The position numbers and the translations under genes were made by a program. From assembly GCF_000577275.2 (NCBI RefSeq), contig NZ_HG916852.1, positions 1,429,001 to 1,493,000 of the forward strand: a stretch of 64,000 nucleotides of DNA, read 5' to 3'. The notes beneath the pieces were generated by a model. That model searched no databases. It worked only from the letters and a program-made list of their open reading frames with translations, and was not told the DNA's origin. Shown in pieces: positions 8,456 through 18,487 of this stretch; position 1 is the first letter of the stretch, and each line of letters starts with the position of its first letter. This DNA comes from Rhizobium favelukesii. GTDB taxonomy: Bacteria; Pseudomonadota; Alphaproteobacteria; Rhizobiales; Rhizobiaceae.

Positions 8456-9601
8456 CTAGAGCGCCACCGCCTCCACCCTCTTGCCGACGAAGCGAAGAGC
8501 GACCTGGCCGTGGATGAGCTGCAGCGCCGGCTCGCCGAAAAGCTCCCGCCGCCAGCCATGGAGCGCCGCGACCTCGGCGTTCTCGCCTTCCGCCGCGATC
8601 TTGTCGAGATCCTCGCTGTTGGCGATCACCTTCGGTGCGACGCCGTGTTTTTCCGAGATCAGCTTCAACAGGACCTTCAGCAGTTCGGCGGCGGCTGCTG
8701 CGCCTTCGGGCGGCTGCGTCTGTCGTGGTGCATGCGGCATCTCGGCCTTCGGCAATGCAAGCGCTGCATTGACGGCTTCGACGACCGCGCCACCGGTGGC
8801 GGATCGCTCCCAACCCTTCGGGATCGTGCGCAGGCGACCGAGCGCCTCAGCGTCCTTCGGCTGCTGCTGGGCGATTTCGTAGATCGCGTCGTCCTTCAGC
8901 ACCCGCGACCGAGGGACGTTGCGCGAGCGGGCCTCGCGCTCGCGCCAGGCAGCGACATACTTCAGGATGGCAAGCTCCTGCGGCTTGCGCAGGCGCATTT
9001 TCAGCCGCTGCCAGGCATCGTCCGGATGCATGTCGTAGGTCTCGCGGGCCTCGAGGATATCCATCTCCTCCCGAAGCCAGGACGAGCGACCTTCCCGTTC
9101 CAGCTCGGCTTTGAGATAGAGGTAGACGTCGCGCAGATGCGTCACGTCGGCAAGAGCGTAGTCCAACTGCTTTTCCGAAAGCGGCCGGCGGCTCCAGTCG
9201 GTGAAGCGCGAGGATTTGTCGATCTGAACGCCCTTGGTGCGGCTGACGAGCTGGTCATAGGAGACGGAGTCTCCGAAACCGCAAACCATCGCAGCAACCT
9301 GCGTGTCGAAGATCGGATGCGGGATGAGACCGCCGCGGTTGTAGATGATCTCGATATCCTGGCGCGCGGCATGGAAGACCTTCAGCACGGCAGGATTGGC
9401 CATCAACTCGAAGAACGGCGTGAGGTCGAGACCCTTCGCCAACGGATCGACCAGCACTTCCGTCGTCGGGCTTGCCATCTGGATTAAGCAGAGTTCCGGC
9501 CAGAACGTGGTCTCTCGGAGAAACTCGGTGTCGATGGTAATGAATTCTGACTTGGCCAGCTCTTTGCAGGCCGCCTCCAAATCGGCGGTTGTTTCGATCA
9601 T
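8456..9601 (-). CDS. rnd: Ribonuclease D
   Basis: 3'-to-5' exoribonuclease that trims tRNA 3' ends. The 381 residues hold a DEDDy exonuclease domain: ExoI FITIDTEFLRET, ExoII VFHAARQDIEIIY and ExoIII YALADVTHLRDVYLYL with Tyr and Asp. One or two HRDC domains follow (about residues 205-290 and the C-terminus). The length is normal for the family. The gene faces a different neighbour set from ppk-ppx, and the stretch between them looks inserted. Confidence 0.93.
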   Translation of the reverse strand: MIETTADLEAACKELAKSEFITIDTEFLRETTFWPELCLIQMASPTTEVLVDPLAKGLDLTPFFELMANPAVLKVFHAARQDIEIIYNRGGLIPHPIFDTQVAAMVCGFGDSVSYDQLVSRTKGVQIDKSSRFTDWSRRPLSEKQLDYALADVTHLRDVYLYLKAELEREGRSSWLREEMDILEARETYDMHPDDAWQRLKMRLRKPQELAILKYVAAWREREARSRNVPRSRVLKDDAIYEIAQQQPKDAEALGRLRTIPKGWERSATGGAVVEAVNAALALPKAEMPHAPRQTQPPEGAAAAAELLKVLLKLISEKHGVAPKVIANSEDLDKIAAEGENAEVAALHGWRRELFGEPALQLIHGQVALRFVGKRVEAVAL

Positions 9602-9684
9602 CTCAATTCATTCGCAGGATAGACATAGTTGAACCTTCCTTCTCCTTTCGGCCGGATATGTCAACTAGAACCCGCAAAGACCTG

Positions 9685-11076
9685 TCAAACAACTCTAACA
9701 TAACTGGTCATGCCGGTCTTTTGATGCTCGATGATGTGGCAGTGCAGCAGCCAATCGCCCGGACTGTCGGCAACGAAGGCGAGCTGCACCTTTTCGTCCG
9801 GTTGGACGAGATAGGTGTCGCTGATGAGTGGCATGACATTGCGCGTCGATGACGACAGCACGGTAAAGCTCATGCCGTGCAGGTGGATGGGATGGGTATG
9901 TGGCGTCAGGTTCTCGAGCTGCAGGATGTAGCTCTTGCCGAGCTTCAGTTCCGCCAGTGGCGCCGTCGGGTCAGGTGTGTCGCCTGGCCACGGCACCTTG
10001 TTGATGGCCCAGAAGCTGTAGCCCAGCGTGCCGCAGATGCTGTCGGCAGGCGCGCTTTCGGCCGTGGCGCTGAGAATGAGCGGAATCTTTTGTGCCGAGG
10101 ACAGATCGGCCTTAGCGACGGGGTTTTCGCCGAGCGTGGCAAGATCGCCGACATGGCGCTTCAACGATGTTGCGACAGCCCTAAGCTTGGCGATCGTCTT
10201 CGGCGTCGTGCCCCTGATGTCTTCGAGTGTCGCAATGGCGCCCTCGCTGTCCGGCATCCGCACGGCGAGATCGAGGCGCTGGCCGGGGCCGATCAGCAGC
10301 AGATCGAGCGGAAAGCGTTTCGGTACGGGATTGCCGTCGATCGCAATCACGGTCGCCTCGGCACCTTCCATCTTCAGCGAGAAGATGCGGGTGACGTCGG
10401 TCACGGCAATCCGTAGCCGGATGAGACCGCCGGCCGGCGCATCATATTGCGGCTCCTGGTGCCAGTTGGCCGTCCTGACCGTTCCGTAGGTGCCGGTCTT
10501 TGCCGCGTCGCGCGGGCGGAAGGCCGCAATGAATTGGCCGTCGCCGCCGAGGCGCCAGTCGCGCAGATTGAGCACCACTTCGGCATCGAATGTCGGGTCA
10601 GCCGGATCCTCGACCACGAGGACACCCGTCATGCCGTGGCCCATCTGCGTCAGCGTGTTGCAATGCGGGTGATACCAGAAGGTGCCGGCGTCCGGCGGCG
10701 TGAAGGCGTAGTCGAAACTGTCGCCGGTATAGACGTAGGGCTGCGTCATGAACGGCACGCCGTCCATCTTGTTGGCGATTCTCAAACCGTGCCAGTGGAT
10801 CGTCGTCGGCTCGTCGAGCGCGTTCGTCAGCCGAGCCGCGTAGGGCTTGCCCTTCGTCATCCGCAGCACTGGTGGCATGCCGCCGTCACCCCAGGTCATG
10901 ATGTCGTTCGTGACACCGGCATCGGTAATACTGGCCGTCGTCTTCACCGCTTTCAGGATCTGCGGCTCTGGCGCTGCTTCCGCCAGCCCGAATTTTCCCG
11001 CTATGCCAACACCCACGCCGTAGGCTCCTGCGACGCTAGAGGCTTTCAGGAGATTGCGGCGAGTGAGGAGGGGCAT
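9685..11076 (-). CDS. Tat-exported multicopper oxidase (CueO/laccase-like)
   Basis: A 463-residue periplasmic enzyme that couples one-electron oxidation of a substrate (Cu(I), phenols or metals in relatives) to O2 reduction. The N-terminus LTRRNLLKASSVAGAYGVG is a twin-arginine signal. The copper-ligand motifs are all visible: TIHWHGLRI, FWYHPHCNTLTQMGHG, HTHPIHLHGMSF and LLHCHIIEHQKTGM, whose final Met is the T1 axial ligand. A 14-bp palindrome lies just upstream of the start. A role in copper tolerance is the best guess from the family; no other copper genes are adjacent. Confidence 0.9.
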   Translation of the reverse strand: MPLLTRRNLLKASSVAGAYGVGVGIAGKFGLAEAAPEPQILKAVKTTASITDAGVTNDIMTWGDGGMPPVLRMTKGKPYAARLTNALDEPTTIHWHGLRIANKMDGVPFMTQPYVYTGDSFDYAFTPPDAGTFWYHPHCNTLTQMGHGMTGVLVVEDPADPTFDAEVVLNLRDWRLGGDGQFIAAFRPRDAAKTGTYGTVRTANWHQEPQYDAPAGGLIRLRIAVTDVTRIFSLKMEGAEATVIAIDGNPVPKRFPLDLLLIGPGQRLDLAVRMPDSEGAIATLEDIRGTTPKTIAKLRAVATSLKRHVGDLATLGENPVAKADLSSAQKIPLILSATAESAPADSICGTLGYSFWAINKVPWPGDTPDPTAPLAELKLGKSYILQLENLTPHTHPIHLHGMSFTVLSSSTRNVMPLISDTYLVQPDEKVQLAFVADSPGDWLLHCHIIEHQKTGMTSYVRVV

Positions 11077-11091
11077 GTCGAGGCTCCGCGA

Positions 11092-11105
11092 GAACGATAT
11101 CGTTC
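11092..11105. promoter_or_regulatory. Perfect 14-bp palindrome ahead of the multicopper oxidase
   Basis: GAACGATATCGTTC is a perfect palindrome 16-29 nt upstream of the oxidase ATG. It could be an operator for a dimeric repressor or activator. CueR-type copper promoters usually hold the operator between -35 and -10, farther from the start codon, so the regulator is unknown. It may also be chance. Confidence 0.35.
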
Positions 11106-11236
11106 CTCTTTAAAGTTGACCGGGAGCTTCAGCAATATGGCGCGGGATTGCCAAACTGCCGCATGGCCGTTTGCGATCCCGCGGTTGCACCGCTGCCATA
11201 AACCGCTCTCAAAGCGCAGGCTTGGTGCTCCAACCC

Positions 11237-11265
11237 TTGACAAATCAGACCGTCCATGCGCTTTT
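11237..11265 (+). promoter_or_regulatory. Candidate sigma-70 promoter of aspS
   Basis: CTTGACA, the strongest part of rhizobial sigma-70 promoters, occurs with TTGACA at 11237-11242. The matching -10 region 17-18 nt later (GCTTTT/CTTTTC) is poor, so only the -35 element is convincing. It lies about 105 nt upstream of the aspS start. Confidence 0.35.
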
Positions 11266-11347
11266 CCGCCCGATTTTCTTGTCGGCGCGGGAGAGCCATT
11301 GGAGCCCCTTGCCGCCGTCTTTAAGCCAAATACTGGGAATTGAGATG

Positions 11348-13138
11348 ATGCATCGTTACCGCAGCCACACATGTGCAGCCCTCCGCAAGTCGGATGTCGG
11401 CGCCAATGTCCGGATTTCCGGCTGGGTCCACCGTGTTCGTGACCATGGCGGCGTTCTCTTTATTGACCTGCGCGACCACTACGGCATCACCCAGGTCGTC
11501 GCCGATCCGGATTCGCCCGCCTTCAAGCAGGCTGAACTGGTTCGCGGCGAGTGGGTCATCCGCATCGACGGCCTCGTCAAGGCTCGTACAGAAGACACCG
11601 TCAACAAGAACATGGCGACCGGCGAGATCGAACTTTACGCGCAGGAGATCGAAGTGCTCTCCGCTGCCAAGGAATTGCCGCTGCCGGTCTTCGGCGAACC
11701 TGACTATCCGGAAGACGTGCGCCTGAAGTACCGCTTCCTCGATCTGCGCCGCGAGACGCTGCACAAGAACATTGTCAAGCGCACGCAGGTCATTTCAGCC
11801 ATGCGCCGCGAGATGGGCAATATCGGCTTCACCGAATACACGACACCCATCCTGACGGCCTCTTCGCCGGAAGGCGCACGCGACTTCCTCGTGCCGAGCC
11901 GGATTCATCCCGGCACGTTCTACGCGCTGCCGCAGGCGCCGCAGCAGTACAAGCAACTGCTGATGGTCGCCGGTTTCGACCGCTACTTCCAGATCGCGCC
12001 GTGCTTCCGCGACGAAGACCCGCGCGCCGACCGCCTGCCGGGCGAATTCTACCAGCTCGACCTCGAAATGAGCTTCGTCGAGCAGGAAGATGTCTGGAAC
12101 ACGATGGAGCCGGTCATTCGCGACATCTTCGTCGAGTTCGCAGACGGCAAGCCGGTGACGGAAACGTTCCCGCGCATTCCTTATGAGACCGCGATGCGCA
12201 AGTACGGCTCCGACAAGCCGGATCTCCGCAACCCGATCGAGATGCAGGCCGTCACCGAGCACTTTGATGGCTCCGGCTTCAAGGTCTTCGCCAACATGAT
12301 TGCCTCGAACCCGAAGGTCGAGGTCTGGGCTATTCCGGCCAAGACCGGCGGCTCCCGCGCCTTCTGCGACCGCATGAACGCCTGGGCGCAGAGCCAGGGT
12401 CAGCCGGGCCTCGGCTACATCTTCTGGCGCAAGGAAGGGGAGAAGCTCGAAGGCGCCGGTCCGCTCGCCAAGAACATCGGTGAGGATCGCACCGACGCGA
12501 TCCGCACCCAACTCGGCCTTGATGACGGTGACGCCTGCTTCTTCGTCGCTGGCGACCCCGCGAAGTTCTACAAGTTCGCCGGGGAAGCCCGCACCAGGGC
12601 TGGTGAGGAACTGAACCTCGTCGATCGCGATCGCTTCGAATGCTGCTGGATCGTCGATTTCCCGTTCTACGAATGGTTGGAAGAGGAAAAGAAGATCGAC
12701 TTCGCCCACAATCCGTTCTCGATGCCGCAGGGCGGCATGGAAGCACTCAGCGGTGCCGATCCGTTGTCGATCAAGGCTTTCCAATACGACATGGTCTGCA
12801 ACGGCTTCGAGATCGCTTCGGGATCGATCCGTAACCAGCTGCCGGAAGTCATGGTCAAGGCCTTTGAATTGACCGGTAAGTCGCAGGCGGAAGTCGAGGA
12901 GCAGTTCGGTGGCCTCTACCGTGCCTTCCAGTACGGCGCCCCACCGCATGGCGGCATGGCCTTCGGCATCGATCGTATCGTCATGCTGCTCGTTGGCGCC
13001 AAGAACCTGCGCGAAATCTCGCTGTTCCCGATGAACCAGCAGGCGCAGGATCTGCTCATGGGCGCTCCGACTCCGGCGACGCCGACGCAGCTGCGCGAAC
13101 TGGCGATCCGCCCGATTCCGCCGGTCAAGAAGGACTGA
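11348..13138 (+). CDS. aspS: Aspartyl-tRNA synthetase
   Basis: Class IIb aminoacyl-tRNA synthetase charging tRNA-Asp (and tRNA-Asn if non-discriminating, which I cannot decide). The 596-residue length is that of the bacterial type with the GAD insertion domain. It has the N-terminal OB fold ([20 protein letters not shown]), motif 2 ([19 protein letters not shown]) and motif 3 ([16 protein letters not shown]) near the C-terminus. The start is the second of two tandem ATGs (11345 and 11348) after GGGAATTGAG. It is followed by a strong terminator, so it forms a single-gene unit. Confidence 0.96.
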   Translation: MHRYRSHTCAALRKSDVGANVRISGWVHRVRDHGGVLFIDLRDHYGITQVVADPDSPAFKQAELVRGEWVIRIDGLVKARTEDTVNKNMATGEIELYAQEIEVLSAAKELPLPVFGEPDYPEDVRLKYRFLDLRRETLHKNIVKRTQVISAMRREMGNIGFTEYTTPILTASSPEGARDFLVPSRIHPGTFYALPQAPQQYKQLLMVAGFDRYFQIAPCFRDEDPRADRLPGEFYQLDLEMSFVEQEDVWNTMEPVIRDIFVEFADGKPVTETFPRIPYETAMRKYGSDKPDLRNPIEMQAVTEHFDGSGFKVFANMIASNPKVEVWAIPAKTGGSRAFCDRMNAWAQSQGQPGLGYIFWRKEGEKLEGAGPLAKNIGEDRTDAIRTQLGLDDGDACFFVAGDPAKFYKFAGEARTRAGEELNLVDRDRFECCWIVDFPFYEWLEEEKKIDFAHNPFSMPQGGMEALSGADPLSIKAFQYDMVCNGFEIASGSIRNQLPEVMVKAFELTGKSQAEVEEQFGGLYRAFQYGAPPHGGMAFGIDRIVMLLVGAKNLREISLFPMNQQAQDLLMGAPTPATPTQLRELAIRPIPPVKKD

Positions 13139-13156
13139 GCAGATCTGTTTGAACAC

Positions 13157-13189
13157 AAAAAGCCGGCGACCGATTTCGCCGGCTTTTTT
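13157..13189 (+). terminator. Intrinsic terminator of aspS
   Basis: AAAAAGCCGGCGA pairs with TCGCCGGCTTTTTT around a short loop, followed by GTTTC. Very strong and nearly symmetric, so it may also work on the minus strand. Confidence 0.9.
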
Positions 13190-13266
13190 GTTTCTAGGGC
13201 CGATCAGATCGCAGCGTAGATCGCCTCGCATCCAGGCGCGTGACGGTCGGCTCGCAAAATACAAGA

Positions 13267-13295
13267 AGCCCGGCGGGCAATTGCGCGCCGGGTTT
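13267..13295 (-). terminator. Terminator of the leftward exported-protein gene
   Basis: On the minus strand ACCCGGCG and CGCCGGGC enclose an inner GCAATTGC palindrome, followed by TTCTTGTATTTT. It lies 22 bp downstream of the stop codon at 13317. The T-run is imperfect. Confidence 0.6.
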
Positions 13296-13316
13296 CAAAT
13301 ACTCAAGCTCGGCACA

Positions 13317-14504
13317 TCAATCGTTGGCCGAAACCTTCACGCCGAGAACCTGCGGCAGCGTGTTCGGTGCGCCCATCGCGGCCCCCATGATCATCGGGAA
13401 CGGTACGGGCTTTGCTGGAGCAGCGGCAAGCGTCAAGTTCTTCGGGTCGTCGAGGAAGGTGTTGACGGCCGCCGACACGGCGTTCTGTAGCTCCGGAATG
13501 TTGAGCTGCGCCAGCATGATCGGCGTCATCGCCTTCAGCGAATCCGCCATCTGCTGGCCGGAGATGTTCTGCTGGCTGCCGGCGTAATCGAGCGCGCGCT
13601 TGGTAATGGAGGCGTCGTCGAAGCGGATCTGGGCGCTTTCAAACGACAGCTGCTGCATCAGTCCGAGCATCGAGAGGCCGAGAGCCTGCTGCGCTTCTTC
13701 CTTGTTCTGGTTCGCTTCGGCCTGCTTGGCGGCTTCCTGCAGCGACTTTATGAAGGGCATGGTGTAGCCGGAGATTTTGAAGGCGAGGTTCAGCTTGCCG
13801 ATGTTGTTGAAGTCGAACGCGAATTCGGAAACGTCGATCGTGCCGGGTGTCAGTTCCCAAGCGCCCTTCATGGTGATGTCGCCTTGGATGTGCTGCAGCG
13901 CCAGCTTGTCGATCGCTTCCTTGCTCTGAGCGTCGCTTGCCTTGCTGAGATCGGCCTTCAGGCCCTTGAAGGCACCATCGAAATCGAAGCCGGACTCGTC
14001 TTCGCGAAGCGTCAGGTTGACGTCGCTTTCGGTGATCGAGAACAGCTCGGCGCCGTTCTGGACGACCTTCACCGGGCCGCTGTGGGCGTTCTCGTAGAGC
14101 AGCATGGCGTCGAGCCCTTCGCCCTTCGGATCGGCAGGGATCGAAATGCCGTTAAGCGTCAGATCGGATGCCGTGAAGGTGGCGCCTTCGCTCGTGGCGC
14201 TGATGTTCGGGAAGGACGCTTCCTCGACATAATAGCCGCCGTCGTCGTCTGCCTCGACGCCCGTCATGGTGATGTCGCCGATCGACACCGCTTCGCCGCT
14301 GTTTGCCTTGAAGCTCGCCTTCTTCAGCGTCACTGTCGTGCCGTCGACATTGACACTATCGGCAACGATCGTGCCGCCCTGCTGGCTATAGGCCGCGTTG
14401 ATCTTCTTCAGCAGATCCTGGCCATCGAGAGCGAAGGCGGAGCCGGCGAGAGAAAGAAAGGCAACGCCCGAAAGCATCAGCCGTGTCGTCCGGTAAAAAG
14501 TCAT
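13317..14504 (-). CDS. Exported protein of unknown function (395 aa)
   Basis: I do not recognise a named family with certainty. The first 25 residues form a Sec signal peptide ending GSAFA-LDG. The mature protein is rich in beta-prone repeats with alternating short hydrophobic strands (SVNVDGTTVTLKKASF, SIGDITMTGVEADDDGGYY, ASDLTLNGISI), recalling the long-beta architecture of periplasmic lipid-bridge or DUF945-like proteins. A Gln/Ala-rich helical segment follows near residues 260-290. It probably sits in the periplasm. It forms its own unit with a terminator on the left and lies divergent from parC across 236 bp. Confidence 0.75.
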   Translation of the reverse strand: MTFYRTTRLMLSGVAFLSLAGSAFALDGQDLLKKINAAYSQQGGTIVADSVNVDGTTVTLKKASFKANSGEAVSIGDITMTGVEADDDGGYYVEEASFPNISATSEGATFTASDLTLNGISIPADPKGEGLDAMLLYENAHSGPVKVVQNGAELFSITESDVNLTLREDESGFDFDGAFKGLKADLSKASDAQSKEAIDKLALQHIQGDITMKGAWELTPGTIDVSEFAFDFNNIGKLNLAFKISGYTMPFIKSLQEAAKQAEANQNKEEAQQALGLSMLGLMQQLSFESAQIRFDDASITKRALDYAGSQQNISGQQMADSLKAMTPIMLAQLNIPELQNAVSAAVNTFLDDPKNLTLAAAPAKPVPFPMIMGAAMGAPNTLPQVLGVKVSAND

Positions 14505-14740
14505 CTGGGGTCCCCTAGTGGCGGTTCGTAGCGACGGCTCAATTCGTGGCCGATCTACTGTGGTTCAATCGCGGTTTATATTTGCGGATTTCTAAATTTG
14601 TGTTGAAGGGAAAACGAAACAACGACCAAATTCAGGCAAAGTGTCGCGGCGCATTGTTTTCCTGTCCTTCGAAGACTTCATCCACAGCCGGAATGCCCGG
14701 ATTCCTTGCTCAAAAGGGTCATCTCGGCTAGTCAGGACAT

Positions 14741-16996
14741 ATGGGACAAGAGATTTTGCCGCCCTCTGGCGGAGACGACGATAGTATCCTTCCGGTCGAT
14801 CTGAAGGCGGCGCTCGAAGAGCGATACCTTGCCTATGCGCTATCGACCATCATGCACCGCGCGCTCCCGGACGTGCGTGATGGCTTGAAGCCGGTGCACC
14901 GCCGTATCATTCACGCCATGAGCGAAATGGGCATTCGGCCCAATTCCGCCTTCAAGAAGTGCGCCCGTATCGTCGGCGACGTCATCGGTAAGTTCCATCC
15001 GCATGGCGACCAGTCGGTTTACGATGCGCTGGTGCGCCTCGCGCAGGATTTCTCGCAGCGCTATCCCGTCGTCGACGGGCAGGGCAACTTCGGCAACATC
15101 GACGGCGACAGTGCTGCCGCCTATCGATATACCGAAGCGCGCATGACCGAGGTCGCGGGTCTGCTGCTCGATGGCATCGAACAGGATGCGGTCGATTTCC
15201 GGCTAACCTACAACGAGGAAGACGAGGAGCCGGTCGTTCTGCCGGGCGCCTTCCCGAACCTGCTTGCGAACGGTTCGTCCGGTATTGCGGTCGGCATGGC
15301 AACGTCGATTCCCTCGCACAATGTCCACGAGCTATGTGATGCCGCGCTTCACCTCATCAAGCACCCCGACGCTACGGTGGAGAAACTGGTCGAGTTCATT
15401 CCCGGTCCGGACTTCCCGACTGGCGGCATTATCATCGACGGCCGTGAAAGCATCATCGAGGCCTACAAGACCGGCCGTGGCGGTTTCCGCACACGCGCCA
15501 AGTGGGAGATCGAGGATCTCGGCCGCGGCGGCTACCAGATCATCGTCACCGAAATCCCGTTTCAAGTGCAAAAGTCCCGCCTGATCGAAAAGATCGCCGA
15601 ACTGCTGCTGGCGCGCAAGCTGCCCTTGCTCGAGGACATCCGGGACGAATCCGCTGAAGACGTTCGTGTCGTGCTGGTGCCGAAGAACCGCACAGTCGAC
15701 CCGACGATCCTTATGGAATCCATGTTCAAGCTAACGGAGCTGGAAAGCCGCTTCCCGCTGAACATGAACGTTCTTTCGATGGGGCGCATCCCGCGCGTCA
15801 TGGCTCTGAATGAGGTGCTGAAGGAATGGCTCGACCATCGGCGCGACGTGCTGCAGCGCCGCTCGCGCTTCCGTCTGGCCGCCATTGACCGGCGCCTAGA
15901 AATCCTCGGCGGCTTGCTGATCGCTTACCTAAATATCGATGAAGTCATCCGCATCATCCGCGAAGAGGACGAGCCGAAACCGGTGATGATCGCGCGCTGG
16001 TCGCTCACCGACAATCAGGTCGAAGCGATCCTGAACATGCGATTGCGCTCGTTGCGCAAGCTCGAGGAGTTCGAGATCCGCACGGAGTTCGACGAACTCA
16101 CCAAGGAGAAGGGCGAGATCGAGGCCCTGCTGGCATCGGACGAAAAGCAGTGGCAGACGGTCGCCTGGGAAATCGGCGAGGTGAAGAAGAAGTTCGCGAA
16201 AGCAACCGAGCTCGGCCGCCGCCGCACCCAGTTCGCCGAGGCGCCCGAGGCCGACGAGCAGGCCATCCAGCAGGCGATGATCGAGAAAGAACCGATCACC
16301 GTCGTCGTCTCCGAAAAGGGTTGGATCCGCGCACTGAAGGGGCACATCTCCGACACCGCGACCTTGACCTTCAAGGAAGGCGACGCGCTGAAGGTTGCCT
16401 TCCCGGCGCAGACGACCGACAAGATCCTCATCATCACGACAGGTGGCAAGGCCTTCACCCTCGGCGGCGACAAGCTGCCTGGCGGTCGAGGCCACGGCGA
16501 ACCACTGCGCATCATGATCGACATGGAAAACGATCAGGACGTCCTGACCGCCTTTGTGCACGATCCGGCCCGCAAGCAGATGATCGTCTCGACGGCCGGC
16601 AACGGCTTCGTCGTTGCCGAAGCCGACATGGTGGCCAATACCCGCAAGGGCAAGCAGATCATGAACGTCTCCATGCCTGATGAGACGAAGCTGATCGTTC
16701 CCGTCAGCGGCGACCATGTCGCCGTCGTCGGCGAGAACCGCAAGCTGCTCGCCTTCCCACTGGCGCAGGTGCCGGAAATGGGTCGCGGCAAGGGCGTTCG
16801 CCTGCAGCGCTACAAGGATGGCGGCATCTCGGACGTGCGCTGCTTCGCGATCGCTGACGGGCTCGTCTGGGAAGACAGCGCCGGCCGCACCTTCACCAAG
16901 AACAAGGACGAGCTTGCCGAATGGCTCGCTGATCGCGCGACAGCCGGCCGCACCGTTCCGAAGGGCTTCCCGCGCAGCGGCAAGTTTGCCGGCTAA
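14741..16996 (+). CDS. parC: DNA topoisomerase IV subunit A
   Basis: Decatenates daughter chromosomes with ParE; this is the DNA-cleaving A subunit. The 751 residues show the winged-helix/tower core with the catalytic Tyr in AYRYTEARM (about residue 130) and a beta-pinwheel C-terminal domain after about residue 510. The conserved [15 protein letters not shown] segment covers the quinolone-determining region; by my alignment a Gln stands where E. coli ParC has Ser80, which I believe is usual for alphaproteobacteria. Its length and the lack of a long acidic tail favour ParC over GyrA. The ATG at 14741 has no strong ribosome-binding site. Confidence 0.93.
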   Translation: MGQEILPPSGGDDDSILPVDLKAALEERYLAYALSTIMHRALPDVRDGLKPVHRRIIHAMSEMGIRPNSAFKKCARIVGDVIGKFHPHGDQSVYDALVRLAQDFSQRYPVVDGQGNFGNIDGDSAAAYRYTEARMTEVAGLLLDGIEQDAVDFRLTYNEEDEEPVVLPGAFPNLLANGSSGIAVGMATSIPSHNVHELCDAALHLIKHPDATVEKLVEFIPGPDFPTGGIIIDGRESIIEAYKTGRGGFRTRAKWEIEDLGRGGYQIIVTEIPFQVQKSRLIEKIAELLLARKLPLLEDIRDESAEDVRVVLVPKNRTVDPTILMESMFKLTELESRFPLNMNVLSMGRIPRVMALNEVLKEWLDHRRDVLQRRSRFRLAAIDRRLEILGGLLIAYLNIDEVIRIIREEDEPKPVMIARWSLTDNQVEAILNMRLRSLRKLEEFEIRTEFDELTKEKGEIEALLASDEKQWQTVAWEIGEVKKKFAKATELGRRRTQFAEAPEADEQAIQQAMIEKEPITVVVSEKGWIRALKGHISDTATLTFKEGDALKVAFPAQTTDKILIITTGGKAFTLGGDKLPGGRGHGEPLRIMIDMENDQDVLTAFVHDPARKQMIVSTAGNGFVVAEADMVANTRKGKQIMNVSMPDETKLIVPVSGDHVAVVGENRKLLAFPLAQVPEMGRGKGVRLQRYKDGGISDVRCFAIADGLVWEDSAGRTFTKNKDELAEWLADRATAGRTVPKGFPRSGKFAG

Positions 16997-17010
16997 GACA
17001 AAAAATATTG

Positions 17011-17033
17011 GCCTCGCTCTTGGCGAGCGAGGC
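17011..17033. terminator. Hairpin after parC
   Basis: GCCTCGCTC and GAGCGAGGC form a 9-bp stem with a 5-nt loop 15 bp after the parC stop. The plus-strand tail (AACTCC) has few T, while the minus-strand tail (CAATATTTTTTG) is T-rich, so it may act both ways. Confidence 0.55.
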
Positions 17034-17151
17034 AACTCCTCTACCTCTGTCCTGTAATCACAACATGGACAGACATCATTCCGCAGGCGGACGGAATGAT
17101 CGAATGTGGCGCTTCAGGGAAAACGTCATGTCCGATCACGGAGGAATGTTG

Positions 17152-17661
17152 ATGAGTGCTTGCAATACCATCACCTTGAACGTTGCGCATAGTTTCAATG
17201 CCTCGCCCTGCGCTGTCTATGACGCATGGCTGAACCCGCAAATCGCAAAACGATTCCTCTTCGCGAGCGACGAAGGCCGCGTTATCCGCGCCGATATCGA
17301 TCCGAAGGTGGGCGGCCATTTTCTCGTCATCGACCGGCGTCCGACAGGTGACGCGGTCCATTACGGCGTGTTTCTGGAATTGCGCCGGCCGCGGCGAATG
17401 GTCTTCTGCTTCTCGGCAGCGGAGCATGACCACAACGCAGATCGAATCCAGATCGACATCGAACCACTGGCCGAAGGCACGCGGTTGACACTCTCACACG
17501 AAATGTGCGCCGAATGGGGGCAGTTCGAGGAGCAGACGCGACAGGGCTGGGTTCATGTGATGCAAGGGCTTGAACGCGAGCTCGAGGCGATGCAGGTGGT
17601 CAATGCGCCAGAGATTGTCGCGCAAGCCGCCTCCGAACCATCCAAAGCGAGTGCGCCATAA
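17152..17661 (+). CDS. SRPBCC (AHSA1-like) domain protein
   Basis: A 169-residue START/Bet v1-fold protein with the usual opening HSFNASPCAVYDAWLNPQIAKRF, central GGHFLVIDRR and closing EEQTRQGWVHVMQGLERELE. Such proteins bind hydrophobic ligands; the role is unknown. Many are encoded next to an ArsR regulator, but none is present here. The ATG at 17152 is chosen because CGGAGGA ends 6 nt before it; upstream in-frame ATGs at 17128 and 17146 are less well placed. The 3' end overlaps the convergent transporter gene by 62 bp. Confidence 0.8.
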   Translation: MSACNTITLNVAHSFNASPCAVYDAWLNPQIAKRFLFASDEGRVIRADIDPKVGGHFLVIDRRPTGDAVHYGVFLELRRPRRMVFCFSAAEHDHNADRIQIDIEPLAEGTRLTLSHEMCAEWGQFEEQTRQGWVHVMQGLERELEAMQVVNAPEIVAQAASEPSKASAP

Positions 17662-18487
17662 TCGCAAAGACCAGGATCGCGCCGCCGATGAGCGTCATCG
17701 TCGGGGGCGTTTCCGCGAAGACCAGCCAGATCCAGATCGGAGCCAGAATGGTTTCGAGCAGATAGAACATGCCGACTTCGGGCGCTGATAGATAGCGTGG
17801 TCCCGTGGCGAGGCACCAAAAGGCAACCGGCATCAGAAGTGCGCCATTGAGGATGATCCAGGCCGGATGTTCTATGGCGAGCCCGCTCGGCAATGCCTTG
17901 GCAAAGCCGAGGATGGCGGGCAGGGCGGCGGCAAGCAGGGGCACGAAGCCCATGTCCCGGCGTGATGCCCGGCCGACCGTAATTGCCGATGCAAGGATAA
18001 AGGCGCTGAGCAGCGCCATGGCATCACCAAAGACATGGCCGCCGGCCAATCCATCATGCACGATCAAGCCAACACCGAACACCATCACCGCCATGGTGAC
18101 GAGCGTGGATACCGAAGGGCGTTCCTTGAGGAACACCCATGATAGAAGCGCTCCGAACATCGGATTGAACGCGACGATGAAGACCACATTGGCTGTTGCC
18201 GTATTGAAGACGGCAAGCAGGAAGGTCAGCGTCGAACAGCCATAGAGCAGTCCCGCCGCAAGGCTGTGCCTGCCGGGCACGAGCACCGGCCACGTGCCTT
18301 TGACGTAGCTGGTAAGGCAGATCACCAGCACCGCGACGGCAACCGTCGTGAGGCTGCGCATGCCGAGGATCGACCACATGTCTCCGTGTGCAAGGCGTAC
18401 CAGCGGAATATCCATGGAAAGGGCCAGACCGCCGATCGCCGTCAGCAGCAGACCCTTCCGATGATCGGAGAGGGCAGGGAGGGGCAT
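17600..18487 (-). CDS. DMT/EamA-family permease
   Basis: A 295-residue inner-membrane protein with about ten hydrophobic helices and two EamA repeats. The first begins RKGLLLTAIGGLALSMDIPLVRLA and contains NTATANVVFIVAFNPMFGALL. The substrate is unknown. Its ATG follows the bpt stop codon with no gap, so it is translationally coupled to bpt. Confidence 0.85.
   Translation of the reverse strand: MPLPALSDHRKGLLLTAIGGLALSMDIPLVRLAHGDMWSILGMRSLTTVAVAVLVICLTSYVKGTWPVLVPGRHSLAAGLLYGCSTLTFLLAVFNTATANVVFIVAFNPMFGALLSWVFLKERPSVSTLVTMAVMVFGVGLIVHDGLAGGHVFGDAMALLSAFILASAITVGRASRRDMGFVPLLAAALPAILGFAKALPSGLAIEHPAWIILNGALLMPVAFWCLATGPRYLSAPEVGMFYLLETILAPIWIWLVFAETPPTMTLIGGAILVFAIMAHSLWMVRRRLARQSLAH

Noticed and set aside
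11795..13264. Long open frame (489 codons) opposite aspS
   Set aside because: It mirrors the high-G+C codon pattern of aspS; no family motif is visible and it lacks a ribosome-binding site.
15929..17035. Long minus-strand open frame opposite parC
   Set aside because: Shadow of parC codon bias; no recognisable domain.
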